The notes under the pieces: generated by a model
The model's database searches: none
Told to the model about the DNA's origin: nothing
The model's input: only the letters and a program-made list of their open reading frames with translations
Assembly: GCA_023438065.1 (NCBI GenBank)
Contig: JAEXRH010000012.1
Location: forward strand, 970,122 to 1,034,121
DNA from: Spirochaetota bacterium
GTDB lineage: Bacteria > Spirochaetota > Spirochaetia > Treponematales > Treponemataceae
Length of the DNA stretch: 64,000 nucleotides
Direction: 5' to 3'
Shown: piece after piece, positions 9,339-19,314 of the stretch
Layout of the letters: the number at the start of each line of letters is the position of its first letter
Position numbering within the stretch: position 1 is the stretch's first letter
Translations under genes and position numbers: made by a program

Positions 9339-10451
9339 ATGACAACACAGAACCATACCGTGATACACGTGACCGCGCGGTCGGCACTCGCCCTCCTGGC
9401 CCTTTTCGCGACGCTCGCGCTCGCGTCATGCTCGAACGAACCCATTTTCTCGACGATCCAGAACGAGATAAAGCTGAAGGATCCTTCGATACTCGGCACC
9501 ATCTCGTCGATGGAGTCCGCCGGCGGGGATCTCTACGCCGCCAACGGGTATATCTATCGCCGCGTTGCGGGCGCCGGAAACTGGCGCAAGATCGGCATGC
9601 CGAGCGGCGTGGGACGCTGCGCCAAACTCGCCTCGGACGGAACGAACCTCTACGGTCTTTTCACCGAAAGCAATTGGACGACATTCCATTCCGTGCAGCG
9701 CTATCAGGCAGGCTCATGGGCCGTAGTGACTGGCCTTAATTCCATAGACGAGATCGGGAGCGGTAACGGGCGCATATACGCCTTCATCGAGCTCCCGGGT
9801 GGGTCGTCAGACCATTATTACAACGCGTACGTCACCTCGGGACCGGGATCGTTGTCGTTCGAGGCTTCGCCCGTGGCTGCATCCATCGGCATCCCGACCG
9901 GCACCGCGGGCGATTACTTCGCGACCCAGTCGGCCGTTTACCACCTTTCCGGCGCGACAGCCACCCAGCTCGCTTGGACCACCCTCGGACGAACCCCTGG
10001 CGGGCTTTGCGGGGTAGTCGTCGGAGCGAACGGGAACGTCTATACCGCGAACTACGGCAACGCCTACCGCTGGGACGGATCCGCGTGGACCTCGCACTCG
10101 CTCGATCTCGAGAACGATCCCGCGACGGGGATCGAGATACTCCAGAGCGCCACGAAGAATCTTCTCCTCATCAGCTGTGGCGCGGGCTACGGCGAGGTCA
10201 GCCTCGGCGCCTCGGGAGAGCTGGGTTCCTATATGAACCCCGGAGCGACGAGCCTTTCCACGACGGATCGCGCGGACGAGGACCAATACGACAGCAGCGT
10301 CGGGCTCTATTACCTGACCGGGATCTTCGCGTTCACGGACCCGGTTCCCGCCGATGACGAATACGTGATCTACGCGAGCGTGACGCACTATAAGTACAAT
10401 GGCCTTTGGGGTTACTACGACACGACCCAAAGCGAGTGGAACCGCGAATAA
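9339..10451 (+). CDS. Hypothetical lipoprotein, possible beta-propeller
   Basis: 370 residues. The signal peptide ends in lipobox LASC (cysteine about residue 31). The mature part has repeated segments with the pattern DLYAANGYIYRR, TNLYGLF, GRIYAFIE, GNVYTANYGNAYRWDGSAW, compatible with blades of a beta-propeller that binds or senses an extracellular ligand. Rich in Gly, Ser, Thr and Tyr. Begins 19 bases after the barrel gene with a GGGACCGAGGAG-type ribosome site, so the two may be cotranscribed. No specific family recognised. Confidence 0.6.
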   Translation: MTTQNHTVIHVTARSALALLALFATLALASCSNEPIFSTIQNEIKLKDPSILGTISSMESAGGDLYAANGYIYRRVAGAGNWRKIGMPSGVGRCAKLASDGTNLYGLFTESNWTTFHSVQRYQAGSWAVVTGLNSIDEIGSGNGRIYAFIELPGGSSDHYYNAYVTSGPGSLSFEASPVAASIGIPTGTAGDYFATQSAVYHLSGATATQLAWTTLGRTPGGLCGVVVGANGNVYTANYGNAYRWDGSAWTSHSLDLENDPATGIEILQSATKNLLLISCGAGYGEVSLGASGELGSYMNPGATSLSTTDRADEDQYDSSVGLYYLTGIFAFTDPVPADDEYVIYASVTHYKYNGLWGYYDTTQSEWNRE

Positions 10452-10556
10452 CGCGGCAAGCGCGCGCGAACCCATCACTCGCGCGCGACTCCGCGGCAGG
10501 TTCGCCCGAACGCCGAACGAAACCCGCTCGGCGGCGGCGAAAAGGAACGTCAGATC

Positions 10557-12839
10557 GTGGACCTTTTTTCGGGTAGCGCGGCGGGACAGCATGAACCCCT
10601 GGCGGCGCGCATGCGGCCGCGCAATCTTGACGAGTACGTCGGGCAGGATCATATCGTCGGGCCCGGCCGCCTCCTCAGGCGGGCAATCCAGGCGGATCAG
10701 CTCACCTCCGTCATCTTCTACGGGCCTCCCGGCACGGGAAAAACGACCCTCGCGCGCGTGATCGCGAACCACACCAAAAGCAACTTCGTCACCCTGAACG
10801 CGGTCCTCGCCGGCGTCCAGCAAATCCGCGACTCGATCGCGGCCGCCGACGAGCAGCGCAAGCTCTACGGCAGGAGAACGATTCTCTTTGTCGACGAGGT
10901 TCACCGCTGGAACCGCGCGCAGCAGGACGCCCTCCTTCCCTGGGTCGAGAACGGCACGATCATCCTCGTCGGCGCGACGACCGAAAACCCGTTCTTCGAG
11001 GTCAACAAGGCGCTCGTGAGCCGAAGCCGCGTCTTTCAGCTCAAGGCGCTCACCCGGGACGACCTTCTCGCCGCCGCGCGGGCCGCCCTCGCCGACTTAG
11101 AGCGAGGATACGGCAAATGGAAGGTGGAGTTCGCCCCCGGAGCGCTCGAGCACCTGGTCGACACGGCGTCGGGAGACGCGCGAAGCCTTCTCAACGCCCT
11201 CGAGCTCGCCGTCGAGACTTCTACCCCCTCCTGGCCCCCCGCACCCGGGGCGAGGATACTGATCGACCTCGCGACCGCCGAGGAGAGCATCCAGCAGAAG
11301 GTCGTCCTCTACGACCGCGACGGCGACTACCACTACGACGTCATCAGCGCCTTCATCAAGAGCCTTCGCGGGCGCGATCCCGACGCGGCACTCTACTGGC
11401 TCGCGCGCATGGTCGCCGCCGGCGAGGATCCCGGATTCATATTCCGGCGAATGCTCATCTCGGCGTGCGAGGATACGGGACTCGCCGACCCGCACGCGAT
11501 CACGGTCGTCGAAAGCTGCGCCGCGGCCTTCGACCGGGTCGGCCTTCCCGAGGGCCGCTATCACCTCGCGCACGCCGCCCTCTATCTCGCCACCGCGCCC
11601 AAATCGAACAGTTCCATGGCGTTCTTCGACGCACTCGCCTCGGTCGAGCGCGAGGACACCGAAGTCCCGAACCACTTGAGGGACGGGAATCGCGACGCCG
11701 AGGGTTTCGGGCACGGACAGGGCTATAACTATCCCCATACCTACCGCGAGCATTGGGCCGCCCAGCAGTACCTCCCCGACCCGCTCGTTGGCCGCGTGTT
11801 TTACTCCCCGTCGACCCAGGGGTACGAAGGCTCGATCCGCGAGGGGATTCTCACCAGGCGGGAACTCCAGATATCGGCGATTCTCGAAGACACCGGGCTC
11901 GGCCTCGCCGACGCCTCGGGAACGCCCGATGAAACCCAGGAAGGCGCGTATGACCGCTTCTTTTTCGGCATGGAAGGCCGCACACGGGAGTTCCGCGCCC
12001 CGAGGGGCGAGATCCTCACCTTCAGTCCGGGAGGGACGAAACGGGACGAATGGACGAAACGGCTCGATTCGGGAAAATCGGCGACCCTGCTCGAAATCCG
12101 GAACGACCTCGTCGCGATTGCCGGCATCGAGCGGCATCACCGCGTCCTCGTCTGGGGCGCGGACGACGGGCTCCTCGTCTGGGAAGCGGGTCGCCTCGCG
12201 CCGGAGGGCTTCGTCACCGGGCTTTGCCGAACCGATCGCGCCCGGGCGATTCTCGAGCAATACGCCGAGAGCCTCGACGAACTCGACAGGCCCGCGCTCG
12301 CGGTCATGGGACGGGAAACCGAAGCGACGACCCTCCCCTACGACCGTATCGTCGCGCGCGATCCCGGTACGACCGAGGATGCGCTCGTCCGCTTCGTCGC
12401 CGACGCCTTCGCCCGTTGCGCGGAAGGGGCACGAATCGCCTTCTCGGCCCGAATCCCCGCGCGCGGGATGAGACTCTCGGCGCTCCTCGCCGAGGGAGAC
12501 CCGCTCCGCCTCGCCGCCTCGAAAGCCGAGGAGAAACTCTATTCCGACGCCTCGATCCCGCTCTTTGCCTGGAACGGGAAGACCCTCGCCGCGGCCCTGG
12601 AACGGGCGGGTCACTCGGTCCGCGCGGAGACGCGAGATTTCAGCGAACCGCGCCGTATCGGGCAGGATGACCTCGCCCGATGGCTCGATGCCCCCGAATC
12701 ACCCTACGCCCAGGCGCTTCGTGACGGTCTCGGGGAAACGGACTTTACCGAGTATCGAACCCGACTCGCCGCGGCAGCAAGGGGCGGCCCCGTCGAGTGG
12801 GCGCAGGAAATTCTTTTTTGCGCTGTAAATGCGCGTTAA
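10557..12839 (+). CDS. rarA: RarA/MgsA replication-associated AAA+ ATPase fused to a methyltransferase-like domain
   Basis: 760 residues, against about 430-450 for RarA alone. Residues 1-440 are RarA: Walker A GPPGTGKT (56-63), Walker B ILFVDEVH (109-116), sensor [12 protein letters not shown], then the C-terminal MgsA segment ([19 protein letters not shown]). RarA acts at stalled replication forks. Residues about 450-760 are an extra domain; [19 protein letters not shown] (about 523-541) resembles motif I of a Rossmann S-adenosylmethionine methyltransferase (GxGxG degenerated to GADDG). GTG start at 10557 with AAGGAA nine bases upstream. The extra domain's activity is unproven and the motif is imperfect; it may be a structural remnant. 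Confidence 0.85.
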   Translation: MDLFSGSAAGQHEPLAARMRPRNLDEYVGQDHIVGPGRLLRRAIQADQLTSVIFYGPPGTGKTTLARVIANHTKSNFVTLNAVLAGVQQIRDSIAAADEQRKLYGRRTILFVDEVHRWNRAQQDALLPWVENGTIILVGATTENPFFEVNKALVSRSRVFQLKALTRDDLLAAARAALADLERGYGKWKVEFAPGALEHLVDTASGDARSLLNALELAVETSTPSWPPAPGARILIDLATAEESIQQKVVLYDRDGDYHYDVISAFIKSLRGRDPDAALYWLARMVAAGEDPGFIFRRMLISACEDTGLADPHAITVVESCAAAFDRVGLPEGRYHLAHAALYLATAPKSNSSMAFFDALASVEREDTEVPNHLRDGNRDAEGFGHGQGYNYPHTYREHWAAQQYLPDPLVGRVFYSPSTQGYEGSIREGILTRRELQISAILEDTGLGLADASGTPDETQEGAYDRFFFGMEGRTREFRAPRGEILTFSPGGTKRDEWTKRLDSGKSATLLEIRNDLVAIAGIERHHRVLVWGADDGLLVWEAGRLAPEGFVTGLCRTDRARAILEQYAESLDELDRPALAVMGRETEATTLPYDRIVARDPGTTEDALVRFVADAFARCAEGARIAFSARIPARGMRLSALLAEGDPLRLAASKAEEKLYSDASIPLFAWNGKTLAAALERAGHSVRAETRDFSEPRRIGQDDLARWLDAPESPYAQALRDGLGETDFTEYRTRLAAAARGGPVEWAQEILFCAVNAR

Positions 12840-12871
12840 AGTGATATATAGTTCTTAATAAGGAGGAAACT

Positions 12872-13351
12872 TTGACAATCCTTGAAAACGTTAGACCGCG
12901 CCTTGCGCTCGCGCTACTTTTCGCGGTATCGCTCCCCTTGATTTCCTGCGCGACCGGACCCTATGTCCAGAAGGAATCGGGCGTGCTCAAACTCGTCGAC
13001 CTCATCAACGAAGGGGAAGTCACCGAGATAGACGGCCTCACTCCCGCGCCCTTCGCGCTGGACGGGGAAACCCTCTATCTCGAAAGCGACGTCGCGACCT
13101 TCTGGAAAAACCTCAAGGCGGCGTCCTTCGCGATGTCGAGCCCGCGATTCGTCGGCGCGAACCATCTCGCCCCGGACTCGTACAAGACCTTCGCCGATAC
13201 CTTCGACATGAAAAATTTCTTTGAAAAATACACCGGCAAGGACACGTCCCTCGCCGTCGTGGACACGAAGGAAGGCCGTTACTATCTCCTTCTCGAGCGG
13301 AAGGTACAGGGATATCCCAGGGTACGCGGGCTCAAAGGACCGGTACGATGA
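12872..13351 (+). CDS. Hypothetical lipoprotein preceding FecR protein
   Basis: 159 residues with a TTG start, supported by a perfect AAGGAGG five bases upstream. Signal peptide ends LISC (cysteine about residue 26). The mature protein has no recognised domain; it contains short strand/helix segments and a basic C-terminus. Its stop codon overlaps the start of the FecR-domain gene (ATGA), so the two are translationally coupled and probably act together in the envelope. Confidence 0.65.
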   Translation: MTILENVRPRLALALLFAVSLPLISCATGPYVQKESGVLKLVDLINEGEVTEIDGLTPAPFALDGETLYLESDVATFWKNLKAASFAMSSPRFVGANHLAPDSYKTFADTFDMKNFFEKYTGKDTSLAVVDTKEGRYYLLLERKVQGYPRVRGLKGPVR

Positions 13352-14376
13352 TAAATTCCATCAAGCGCATGGCCGCCTTCGCGGCGCTCGCCTCCATCGT
13401 CTCCCTCGGCGCGTTCGCCCAGAAAGCGAGCGTCACCTATGTCGAGGGGACCGCGAACATAAAGTCTTCGGCCGGAAGCCTCCGCGCGGCCGACTTCGGT
13501 AGCCAGGTGACATACGGGGAATCGGTGATCACCGGCAAGGACGGTCAGGCCGAGCTCAAGCTCGAGAACGGCAGCACGATCCGGATAGCCGAGAATTCGG
13601 TGTTCAGCTACTCGAACGTCGGGACGGGAAAGGAAAGCCGGCAGGTACTCGCGACGACCGCGGGCAAGGTCGCCTACAAGCTCAACAAGGCGGCGGGCAA
13701 GTCACCGCTCATCCAGTCGAACAGCATGGTCGCCGGAGTCCGCGGAACCGAGTTCACGGTCCTTTCGGGCCGCGACGGCTCCTCGCTCATCGAGGTTACC
13801 GGCGGCATCGTCGACGTCGAGTCGCAGGGCACGCTCGTGACCCTCGTCAAGGACGAGGGCGTCGAGGTCGCGCCCGGCAGGGCCCCGGGAGCGAAATATT
13901 CCCGCCCCGGCCGCGAACTCGATTTCTCCGACTGGAACAAGGGCAAGATCGACGCCTTCCTCGCCGATCCCGTGGCGGGACTCGCTGCCGTCGAGACCCA
14001 GCTCGCCGGATATCAGAAGTCGCTCGTGGACATGAAAAAGCCCTACGCCGAGGCGACCGCGACCTGGAAACAGGCGGCGGCCGACTACAAGCCGATTCTC
14101 GAGAGCAAGGACGAGGCCGCCATAAAGAAATTCCAGGACGAGCGGCTTTCTCCCGCGCAGGATAACCGCGCGGCGCTCATCCTCACGATCCGCTACCACG
14201 CGCTCAACTACCTGTCGGTGCGCCGGTTCGTCATGAGCAACATGTACATGGAGATGAAGAGCCGCTATCCGGCCGATCGTCCCGCGAACGTCGAGACCTT
14301 CTTCAAGAACTACGCGGCGATGCTCGCGAAATACGAGGACGGTATCGTCCCCGAGCTCAACAAGAACGACTATTGA
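13348..14376 (+). CDS. FecR-domain secreted protein
   Basis: 342 residues, signal peptide about 1-24 (ends AFAQ). Residues 25-185 hold a FecR domain: VTYVEGTANIKS, GESVITGKDGQAELKLENGSTIRIAENS and SNSMVAGVRGTEFTV, the usual beta-helix-like repeat signature. The C-terminal 150 residues are charged and alpha-helical. There is no sigma factor, TonB receptor or membrane anchor beside it, so this is the free-standing periplasmic type rather than an iron-dicitrate regulator. Coupled by a 4-base overlap to the preceding lipoprotein. Confidence 0.8.
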   Translation: MINSIKRMAAFAALASIVSLGAFAQKASVTYVEGTANIKSSAGSLRAADFGSQVTYGESVITGKDGQAELKLENGSTIRIAENSVFSYSNVGTGKESRQVLATTAGKVAYKLNKAAGKSPLIQSNSMVAGVRGTEFTVLSGRDGSSLIEVTGGIVDVESQGTLVTLVKDEGVEVAPGRAPGAKYSRPGRELDFSDWNKGKIDAFLADPVAGLAAVETQLAGYQKSLVDMKKPYAEATATWKQAAADYKPILESKDEAAIKKFQDERLSPAQDNRAALILTIRYHALNYLSVRRFVMSNMYMEMKSRYPADRPANVETFFKNYAAMLAKYEDGIVPELNKNDY

Positions 14377-14392
14377 TGCATGGAGGAATTAG

Positions 14393-14773
14393 ATGAACAA
14401 AGCAAAACTGATCATTCCCGCGATCGCGCTCGTATTGCTCGCCTTCGCGCTATCGAGCTGCAAGCTTCCCGAGGAGCGGACCGCGCAGGAGTGCATGGAC
14501 CAGTTCGCCGACGCGGTGAACTCAGGAGATTTCGATGCCATTAACGATTGTCTCCATCCCTCCGCTGATGACAGTTCGACCTCCAATGCGGTTTTCTGGG
14601 AAACGTACTTCGGTCCCGAGACCGGAAGCGGCGACTTCAGCGCGGATGTCAGCGGAACGATGGGAACGGCTTACTGGGACGGGTTTACCTACACCTTCCT
14701 CCTCAAGGAGGAGGACACCGATTACTTCTCGATATATGAAGTCAGAAAAAACGGAGAAGTTTTTTTTAACTGA
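14393..14773 (+). CDS. Small lipoprotein, paralogue 1
   Basis: 126 residues. Signal peptide with lipobox LSSC (cysteine at about 23). The mature part shares a pattern with the gene at 14887: conserved ECMDQFADAVNSGDF versus ACMNGFAGRLNAGSF, then a FWETYFG versus FWDTYLA motif and a C-terminal VFFN/VFFE. The fold resembles SnoaL/DUF4878-like small domains, but I do not assign it. GGAGG precedes the start. Follows the FecR gene by 16 bases. Confidence 0.65.
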   Translation: MNKAKLIIPAIALVLLAFALSSCKLPEERTAQECMDQFADAVNSGDFDAINDCLHPSADDSSTSNAVFWETYFGPETGSGDFSADVSGTMGTAYWDGFTYTFLLKEEDTDYFSIYEVRKNGEVFFN

Positions 14774-14793
14774 TCGTCGCCGCACGTTGCGAG

Positions 14794-14824
14794 AACCGCC
14801 CCCTCAAGCGGGGCGGTTTTTTTT
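14794..14824 (+). terminator. Intrinsic terminator
   Basis: AACCGCCCC / GGGGCGGTT stem (9 bp, seven-base loop) followed by a run of T. It ends the lipoprotein-FecR-lipoprotein unit. Confidence 0.85.
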
Positions 14825-14886
14825 CCGGACGCGCGGCGGCCCGTCAGGTTACGGGAATCGTCGCGACGACCGATGAAGGGGGCACC

Positions 14887-15282
14887 ATGAAGCCGAAAAA
14901 AATCCCGCTCGCTATCGGGCTTGCGCTCATCATCGCCGTCGCGCTCGCGGCAACCTCCTGCAAGCCGGAGGATCACGCCCGGAGCGCCGTCGCCTGCATG
15001 AACGGATTCGCCGGCCGGCTCAACGCGGGGTCTTTCTCGCTCGGCGAGTTCGCCCATAGCGAGGCGACTTACGCGCGAAACGGATGGGCGTTCGAGCGCT
15101 CGTTTTGGGATACCTATCTCGCGGGCGACGGCTCGTTCTCGTACGCGATGACGACCGAACTTTCCGCGACCGCTACCGAGGCGGGCGTGGGTTACGCCAT
15201 TACACTCGCCGAGGACGAGCCGGGCGTGTACGCGATCAGGACGATTACCCGGACCTCGGACAGTTACGTTTTTTTCGAGTGA
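14887..15282 (+). CDS. Small lipoprotein, paralogue 2
   Basis: 131 residues. Signal peptide ends ATSC (cysteine about 25). Clearly a diverged tandem duplicate of the gene at 14393, sharing the positions of the ACMNGF helix, FWDTYL motif and VFFE terminus. Separated from paralogue 1 by a terminator, so it may have separate expression. AAGGGGG precedes the ATG. Function unknown. Confidence 0.65.
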   Translation: MKPKKIPLAIGLALIIAVALAATSCKPEDHARSAVACMNGFAGRLNAGSFSLGEFAHSEATYARNGWAFERSFWDTYLAGDGSFSYAMTTELSATATEAGVGYAITLAEDEPGVYAIRTITRTSDSYVFFE

Positions 15283-15300
15283 GGGCGCGCGCCCGCGTCG

Positions 15301-17646
15301 TCAATCCTCTTCTTTTTCCAGAAACTCAGGCTCCTCGACCTTGAGGAAGCGTTCCTCAAACTCCGCCTCGGGGCACGGCTTCCCCAAAAGATACCCCTGA
15401 ATCTCGTCGCAACCGAGACGCTCGAGTATCGCGAGCTGTTCCTCGGTCTCCACCCCCTCGGCGATCGTCCGGAGATTGAGCGCCGTCGCCATCATGATGA
15501 TCGCCTGCACGATCAACTCGTCTGTCTCGTTCTGCACGATATTGTCGACGAGCTGTTTCGCGATCTTGAGGTAGTCGATCTCGAACTTCTTGATATAGCT
15601 CAGCGATGAATACCCCGTGCCGAAATCGTCGATCGAGCTCGTGACGTTCAGCCGCGAGAGCGACGAAAAGATCTCGACGATGAAGGCTTCGTCCTTCATC
15701 GCGACGCGCTCGGTAAACTCGAGATTGACCCAATCCGGCACGACGCGATTCTCGTCCATGAAGGCCACGAGCTTCTCGAGAAACCCGGGATCGTCGAGCT
15801 GGTGCGGCGAGACGTTGATTCCCATCAGGAGATTCCTGTCATACCGAAGGTTCCAGTCCGCGATCCGCGCGAACGCCTTCCGGCATATCCAGTCGCTCAG
15901 GGCAGTGATCACCCCGTTTTCCTCCGCGACGGGAATGAACTCGTCCGGGGTGACGGGCCCGAGCGAGGGAGACCGCCACCTGACGAGCGCCTCCATCCCC
16001 ACGAGCCGGCGCCCGCCCGTCGCGAACTGGGGTTGATACACGAGCGAGAATTCGCGGTCGAAATCCGCGTCCCTGAGCGCGAAGTCTATCTGGTGGGTCC
16101 GCTCGATACCGGCGATGAGCGCGTTGTCGAAGAACGAAATCCCGTTGAGCTTTCGTCGCTTGGCGATATACATCGCCATGTCCGCGTGCCGCATGAGGTC
16201 GCTTCTCGACAGCGCGTCCTCGGGCCACGAGGCGACCCCGACGCTCAGGCTCGCGTGCACCGAGTTGTGACCGACTTGCACGGGTTCCGAGGCAAGATCC
16301 ATTATCGTGCGAAGGAGCGCGGTTATCGTCTCGCCCTCGCGCCGTTTGCAGATGACGCCGAATTCGTCGCCACCGAGCCGGGCAATCACCGTTCTGTCGT
16401 TCACGGTCGATTCGAGCCGTTTCGCGACGATCCGGAGGACGTGATCGCCCGAGTCGTGGCCATAGGTGTCGTTGATGGTCTTGAACCGGTCGAAATCGAG
16501 GATGAGGAGCCATATCCGGTCATCCTTGCCCCCGCCGGCGATCCACTCGTCAGCCGTCTCGAGAAAGAATTTTCGGTTGAAAAGGCCCGTGATCGCGTCG
16601 CGCTTCAGGAGATTCTCGAGCGTCTGGTTCATGATCCTGAGCTCGCGCGTCCGGTCCGCGATCGTCGCCTCGAGCATCCCGGTTTGCCGGGCCTTGTCCT
16701 CGAGGGCGATATCACAACGGCGAAGCTGGCCGTTGAAACGGGTGATGACCTGATGGACGAGAATGATGACGACCAGAACCGCGATTCCGTAGCCGGAGAG
16801 TCCGCGCACCAGGATCGCGAGCGTGGGGACAAGCAGCAGGAAGAGACTTCGGTTTATCATCGCGATCGAGGTATCGACCTCAGGTTTCGCGAACACCGGA
16901 TCCTTCGGGGAATCGAGATACAGCACGGACGCCACGCCCATCATCGCGATCGAAAGCGTGTAGACCGCGTCGACGACCTCGTTCGGATAATAGGTGGCGT
17001 TGAAAAGCGAATACGAGTAAAGGATGTCGGCCATGGTGAAAAAAACTATCCCGAAAAACGCGATCGTCAGGTACAGGGGGATTCGACGCGGATTGATGGA
17101 AAGGAAGACGGATACGGAAAGGGAGAAAATGATCATGTCAAGCGCGAGCGCGAGATACGCGCTCAGGATTACGTGGAATCCCAGGGCCGAAGGATCAACC
17201 CGGATACGAAGGAACGTGAAATAGACGAAGGCGCACAGGACGAACAGAATCCCCGTGGCATCCACCACGAACTGACGGTTCATCCAGCGGCGTCGCTCGC
17301 GAAACGCGAATAACGCGACCCCGGCAAGAAAAAAGAGGTTGGTCGCAAGGTAGAGATACGCGAGAAGGACGCTTTTCGCGGGATCACCCCCGAACACGTT
17401 CGCGGTGAGACCCCAAATCGATTCCGAGATCGCCCAGAGAAGCGTGGCGAGCGCGAACGATGACCAAACCAGCGTAGATCGATGACGTTTGCGCGAGGAA
17501 ATAGCCAGAAAAACGGTCACGATCCAGGAAATCAGCGGAGAAACGATATCGCCAAGCCACCCGATTCGGGTAATCACGATTATGCAATAGACCACCCACA
17601 GCAGTGCGACGAGGTTGAGAAGCGGCCATGTCTGCTTTTTGTGCAT
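15301..17646 (-). CDS. Membrane-bound diguanylate cyclase/phosphodiesterase (GGDEF-EAL)
   Basis: 781 residues. The first about 310 residues form eight to nine membrane helices of a MASE-like sensor, followed by a short coiled coil. The GGDEF domain has an intact RLGGDEF motif near residue 423 and metal-site DFDRFKTINDTYGHDSGD; it lacks the RxxD inhibitory site. The EAL domain has GMEALVRW, NVSPHQL, LEFTERV, DDFGTGYSSL, LKIAK and AEGVE, so the c-di-GMP phosphodiesterase residues look complete. Start ATG 17646 has GGGAGA upstream. One of four c-di-GMP domain proteins... of which three carry GGDEF in this window; signal sensed is unknown. Net activity cannot be read from sequence. Confidence 0.88.
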   Translation of the reverse strand: MHKKQTWPLLNLVALLWVVYCIIVITRIGWLGDIVSPLISWIVTVFLAISSRKRHRSTLVWSSFALATLLWAISESIWGLTANVFGGDPAKSVLLAYLYLATNLFFLAGVALFAFRERRRWMNRQFVVDATGILFVLCAFVYFTFLRIRVDPSALGFHVILSAYLALALDMIIFSLSVSVFLSINPRRIPLYLTIAFFGIVFFTMADILYSYSLFNATYYPNEVVDAVYTLSIAMMGVASVLYLDSPKDPVFAKPEVDTSIAMINRSLFLLLVPTLAILVRGLSGYGIAVLVVIILVHQVITRFNGQLRRCDIALEDKARQTGMLEATIADRTRELRIMNQTLENLLKRDAITGLFNRKFFLETADEWIAGGGKDDRIWLLILDFDRFKTINDTYGHDSGDHVLRIVAKRLESTVNDRTVIARLGGDEFGVICKRREGETITALLRTIMDLASEPVQVGHNSVHASLSVGVASWPEDALSRSDLMRHADMAMYIAKRRKLNGISFFDNALIAGIERTHQIDFALRDADFDREFSLVYQPQFATGGRRLVGMEALVRWRSPSLGPVTPDEFIPVAEENGVITALSDWICRKAFARIADWNLRYDRNLLMGINVSPHQLDDPGFLEKLVAFMDENRVVPDWVNLEFTERVAMKDEAFIVEIFSSLSRLNVTSSIDDFGTGYSSLSYIKKFEIDYLKIAKQLVDNIVQNETDELIVQAIIMMATALNLRTIAEGVETEEQLAILERLGCDEIQGYLLGKPCPEAEFEERFLKVEEPEFLEKEED

Positions 17647-17727
17647 AAGATCTCCCTTTAATACTCTATTCTATCCAGTGCTTTTTTTCCAATAAAATCA
17701 CCATACCGGTTCGGGTATCGAAAAAGC

Positions 17728-17756
17728 TTGACGATTGTCGATTTCAGATCAATACT
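17728..17756 (+). promoter_or_regulatory. Promoter of the CIA30 gene
   Basis: TTGACG (17728-17733), 17 bases, AATACT (17751-17756), about 50 bases before the ATG at 17806. Confidence 0.6.
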
Positions 17757-17805
17757 GGATATGTTTTGTGAAGAAACATATTATTTCTTTATAAGGAAGA
17801 AAACA

Positions 17806-18357
17806 ATGAAACGAATCATGCTGAGCGCAGTGCTCTCTGTTGCCGCCATGTTTGCGCTGTCGGCGCAATCCTTCAACGATCCCGATAAGTGGTTTGCTTT
17901 TGACGACAAGGCGAATGGCGGGAGCTCGGCGATTACGAAAGCGACCTCCATGGAAACGGTCGGTGGCAAGGAAGTGGTCGCGGTCGCGGTAACGGGATCG
18001 GTTACCACGAAGTATCAATACGGATTCATCGGGTTTGGAGCCGATCCCAGCCCCGAAACCCTCGCGTTCATGAAGACTGCGAAGGGTATCCGCTTCCAGG
18101 CGGTTGGCGACGGAAAAAAATACCGCGTCAAGATCGGCACCTCGGTGATCACCGATTATGACGATTACGGTTTCGTGTTTACCGCTCCCGCGGGAAAGCC
18201 CGTGACGGTCACCGTCCCCTATACCTCCTTGACGCAGGAAGGCTGGGGCGCGAAAAAGAAGTTCGATCCCACGAAAATCACCAAGATTCAGTTCCAGACG
18301 GTCGGTCAGCCGATCCCGTCCGTATCGGTCAAGGTCATCGGCCTCGAGGCGTATTGA
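17806..18357 (+). CDS. Secreted CIA30-like protein
   Basis: 183 residues. Signal peptide about 1-20 (ends LSAQ). The mature part is a jelly-roll-like beta sandwich with GIRFQAVGDGKKYRVKIGTSV and FDPTKITKIQFQTVG, the features of the CIA30/galactose-binding-like family found among treponemal and leptospiral surface proteins. Such domains bind carbohydrate or other ligands rather than catalyse. Start chosen at MKRIML because AAGGAAG lies five to six bases upstream. Followed by a strong terminator, so monocistronic. Confidence 0.65.
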   Translation: MKRIMLSAVLSVAAMFALSAQSFNDPDKWFAFDDKANGGSSAITKATSMETVGGKEVVAVAVTGSVTTKYQYGFIGFGADPSPETLAFMKTAKGIRFQAVGDGKKYRVKIGTSVITDYDDYGFVFTAPAGKPVTVTVPYTSLTQEGWGAKKKFDPTKITKIQFQTVGQPIPSVSVKVIGLEAY

Positions 18358-18391
18358 CCCCGGCGCGCGGCGCGATAATCCCGCGCGGTTT

Positions 18392-18438
18392 GGTCTCAAG
18401 GGCTCCCGTTCGGGAGCGGCTTGAGACCGTTTTTTTTT
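18392..18438 (+). terminator. Intrinsic terminator
   Basis: GGTCTCAAG pairs with CTTGAGACC around an inner GGCTCCCG/CGGGAGC stem, followed by nine T. Confidence 0.9.
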
Positions 18439-18529
18439 CCGCGTTTTTTCGGTTTCCGCCTTCTCCAAAGCCCTTGAAACGATCTTTTTTTATCAGTATC
18501 ATTAGGGTATTCCAATCCAGGAGCGCTTC

Positions 18530-19159
18530 ATGAAACTCATATTCTTGGGACCCCCCGGCGCCGGTAAAGGCACGCTTGCCGCGCTCGTCGCCGAATCATA
18601 CAAGATCCCCCATATTTCGACGGGAGAGATATTCCGCGCCGCGATCCGCGAGAAAACGCCGCTCGGACTCAAGGTTCAGGCCATCATCGACGCGGGCCAG
18701 CTCGTTTCCGACGACATCACCATCGAGCTCGTGCGGGAACGGCTCGCCAAGGACGACGCGAAAAAAGGTTTCATCCTCGACGGCTTTCCCCGCACCATAC
18801 CGCAGGCAGAGGCGCTTGCCGGGATTATCAGCGTCGACGCCGCGGTGAATTTCGACATCGCGGACAACGACGTGGTCTCCCGCCTTTCCGGGCGCCGCGT
18901 CTGCAAGACCTGCAGCCAGAACTACCACGTCGATTACATGAAGCCGAAAGTCGACGGGAAGTGCGACAAGTGCGGCGGCGATCTTTTCATCCGCGAGGAC
19001 GACAAGATCGAGGCGATCACCAAGAGGCTCGAGGTGTACCGCGCGCAAACCGCCCCGCTCATCGATTTCTACCGGAAGAACGGCAAGCTCACCGACATCG
19101 ACGCGCGACCCGCGAGCGGCATCGTGCTCGAGTCCTTCAAGAAGGCCTTCCCGCAGTAA
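18530..19159 (+). CDS. adk: Adenylate kinase
   Basis: 209 residues. P-loop GPPGAGKGT (7-15), AMP-binding STGEIFR and DGFPRT, and a zinc-type LID with CKTC and CDKC cysteine pairs. It catalyses ATP + AMP to 2 ADP. The LID is the long, metal-binding form typical of Gram-positives and many spirochaetes. GGAG lies before the ATG. Stands alone between two terminators. Confidence 0.97.
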   Translation: MKLIFLGPPGAGKGTLAALVAESYKIPHISTGEIFRAAIREKTPLGLKVQAIIDAGQLVSDDITIELVRERLAKDDAKKGFILDGFPRTIPQAEALAGIISVDAAVNFDIADNDVVSRLSGRRVCKTCSQNYHVDYMKPKVDGKCDKCGGDLFIREDDKIEAITKRLEVYRAQTAPLIDFYRKNGKLTDIDARPASGIVLESFKKAFPQ

Positions 19160-19210
19160 GAGCCAGATACCGACCCTTACCGTTTCCCCGGGGACGCGGT
19201 TATCCGTTTC

Positions 19211-19253
19211 AAATTCAAAAAGCCGCCGGTTAGTCCGGCGGCTTTTTGAATTT
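19211..19253. terminator. Bidirectional terminator (19-bp perfect stem)
   Basis: Arms 19211-19229 and 19235-19253 pair perfectly around a five-base loop; A-run and T-run flank the GC core, so it can end adk on the plus strand and dus on the minus strand. Confidence 0.9.
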
Positions 19254-19314
19254 CCTTTTACTTTCCGGGGAGAAGAGGCATTCCCCCCCAGGCCAGGTAC
19301 CGGGCGAAACGCCC

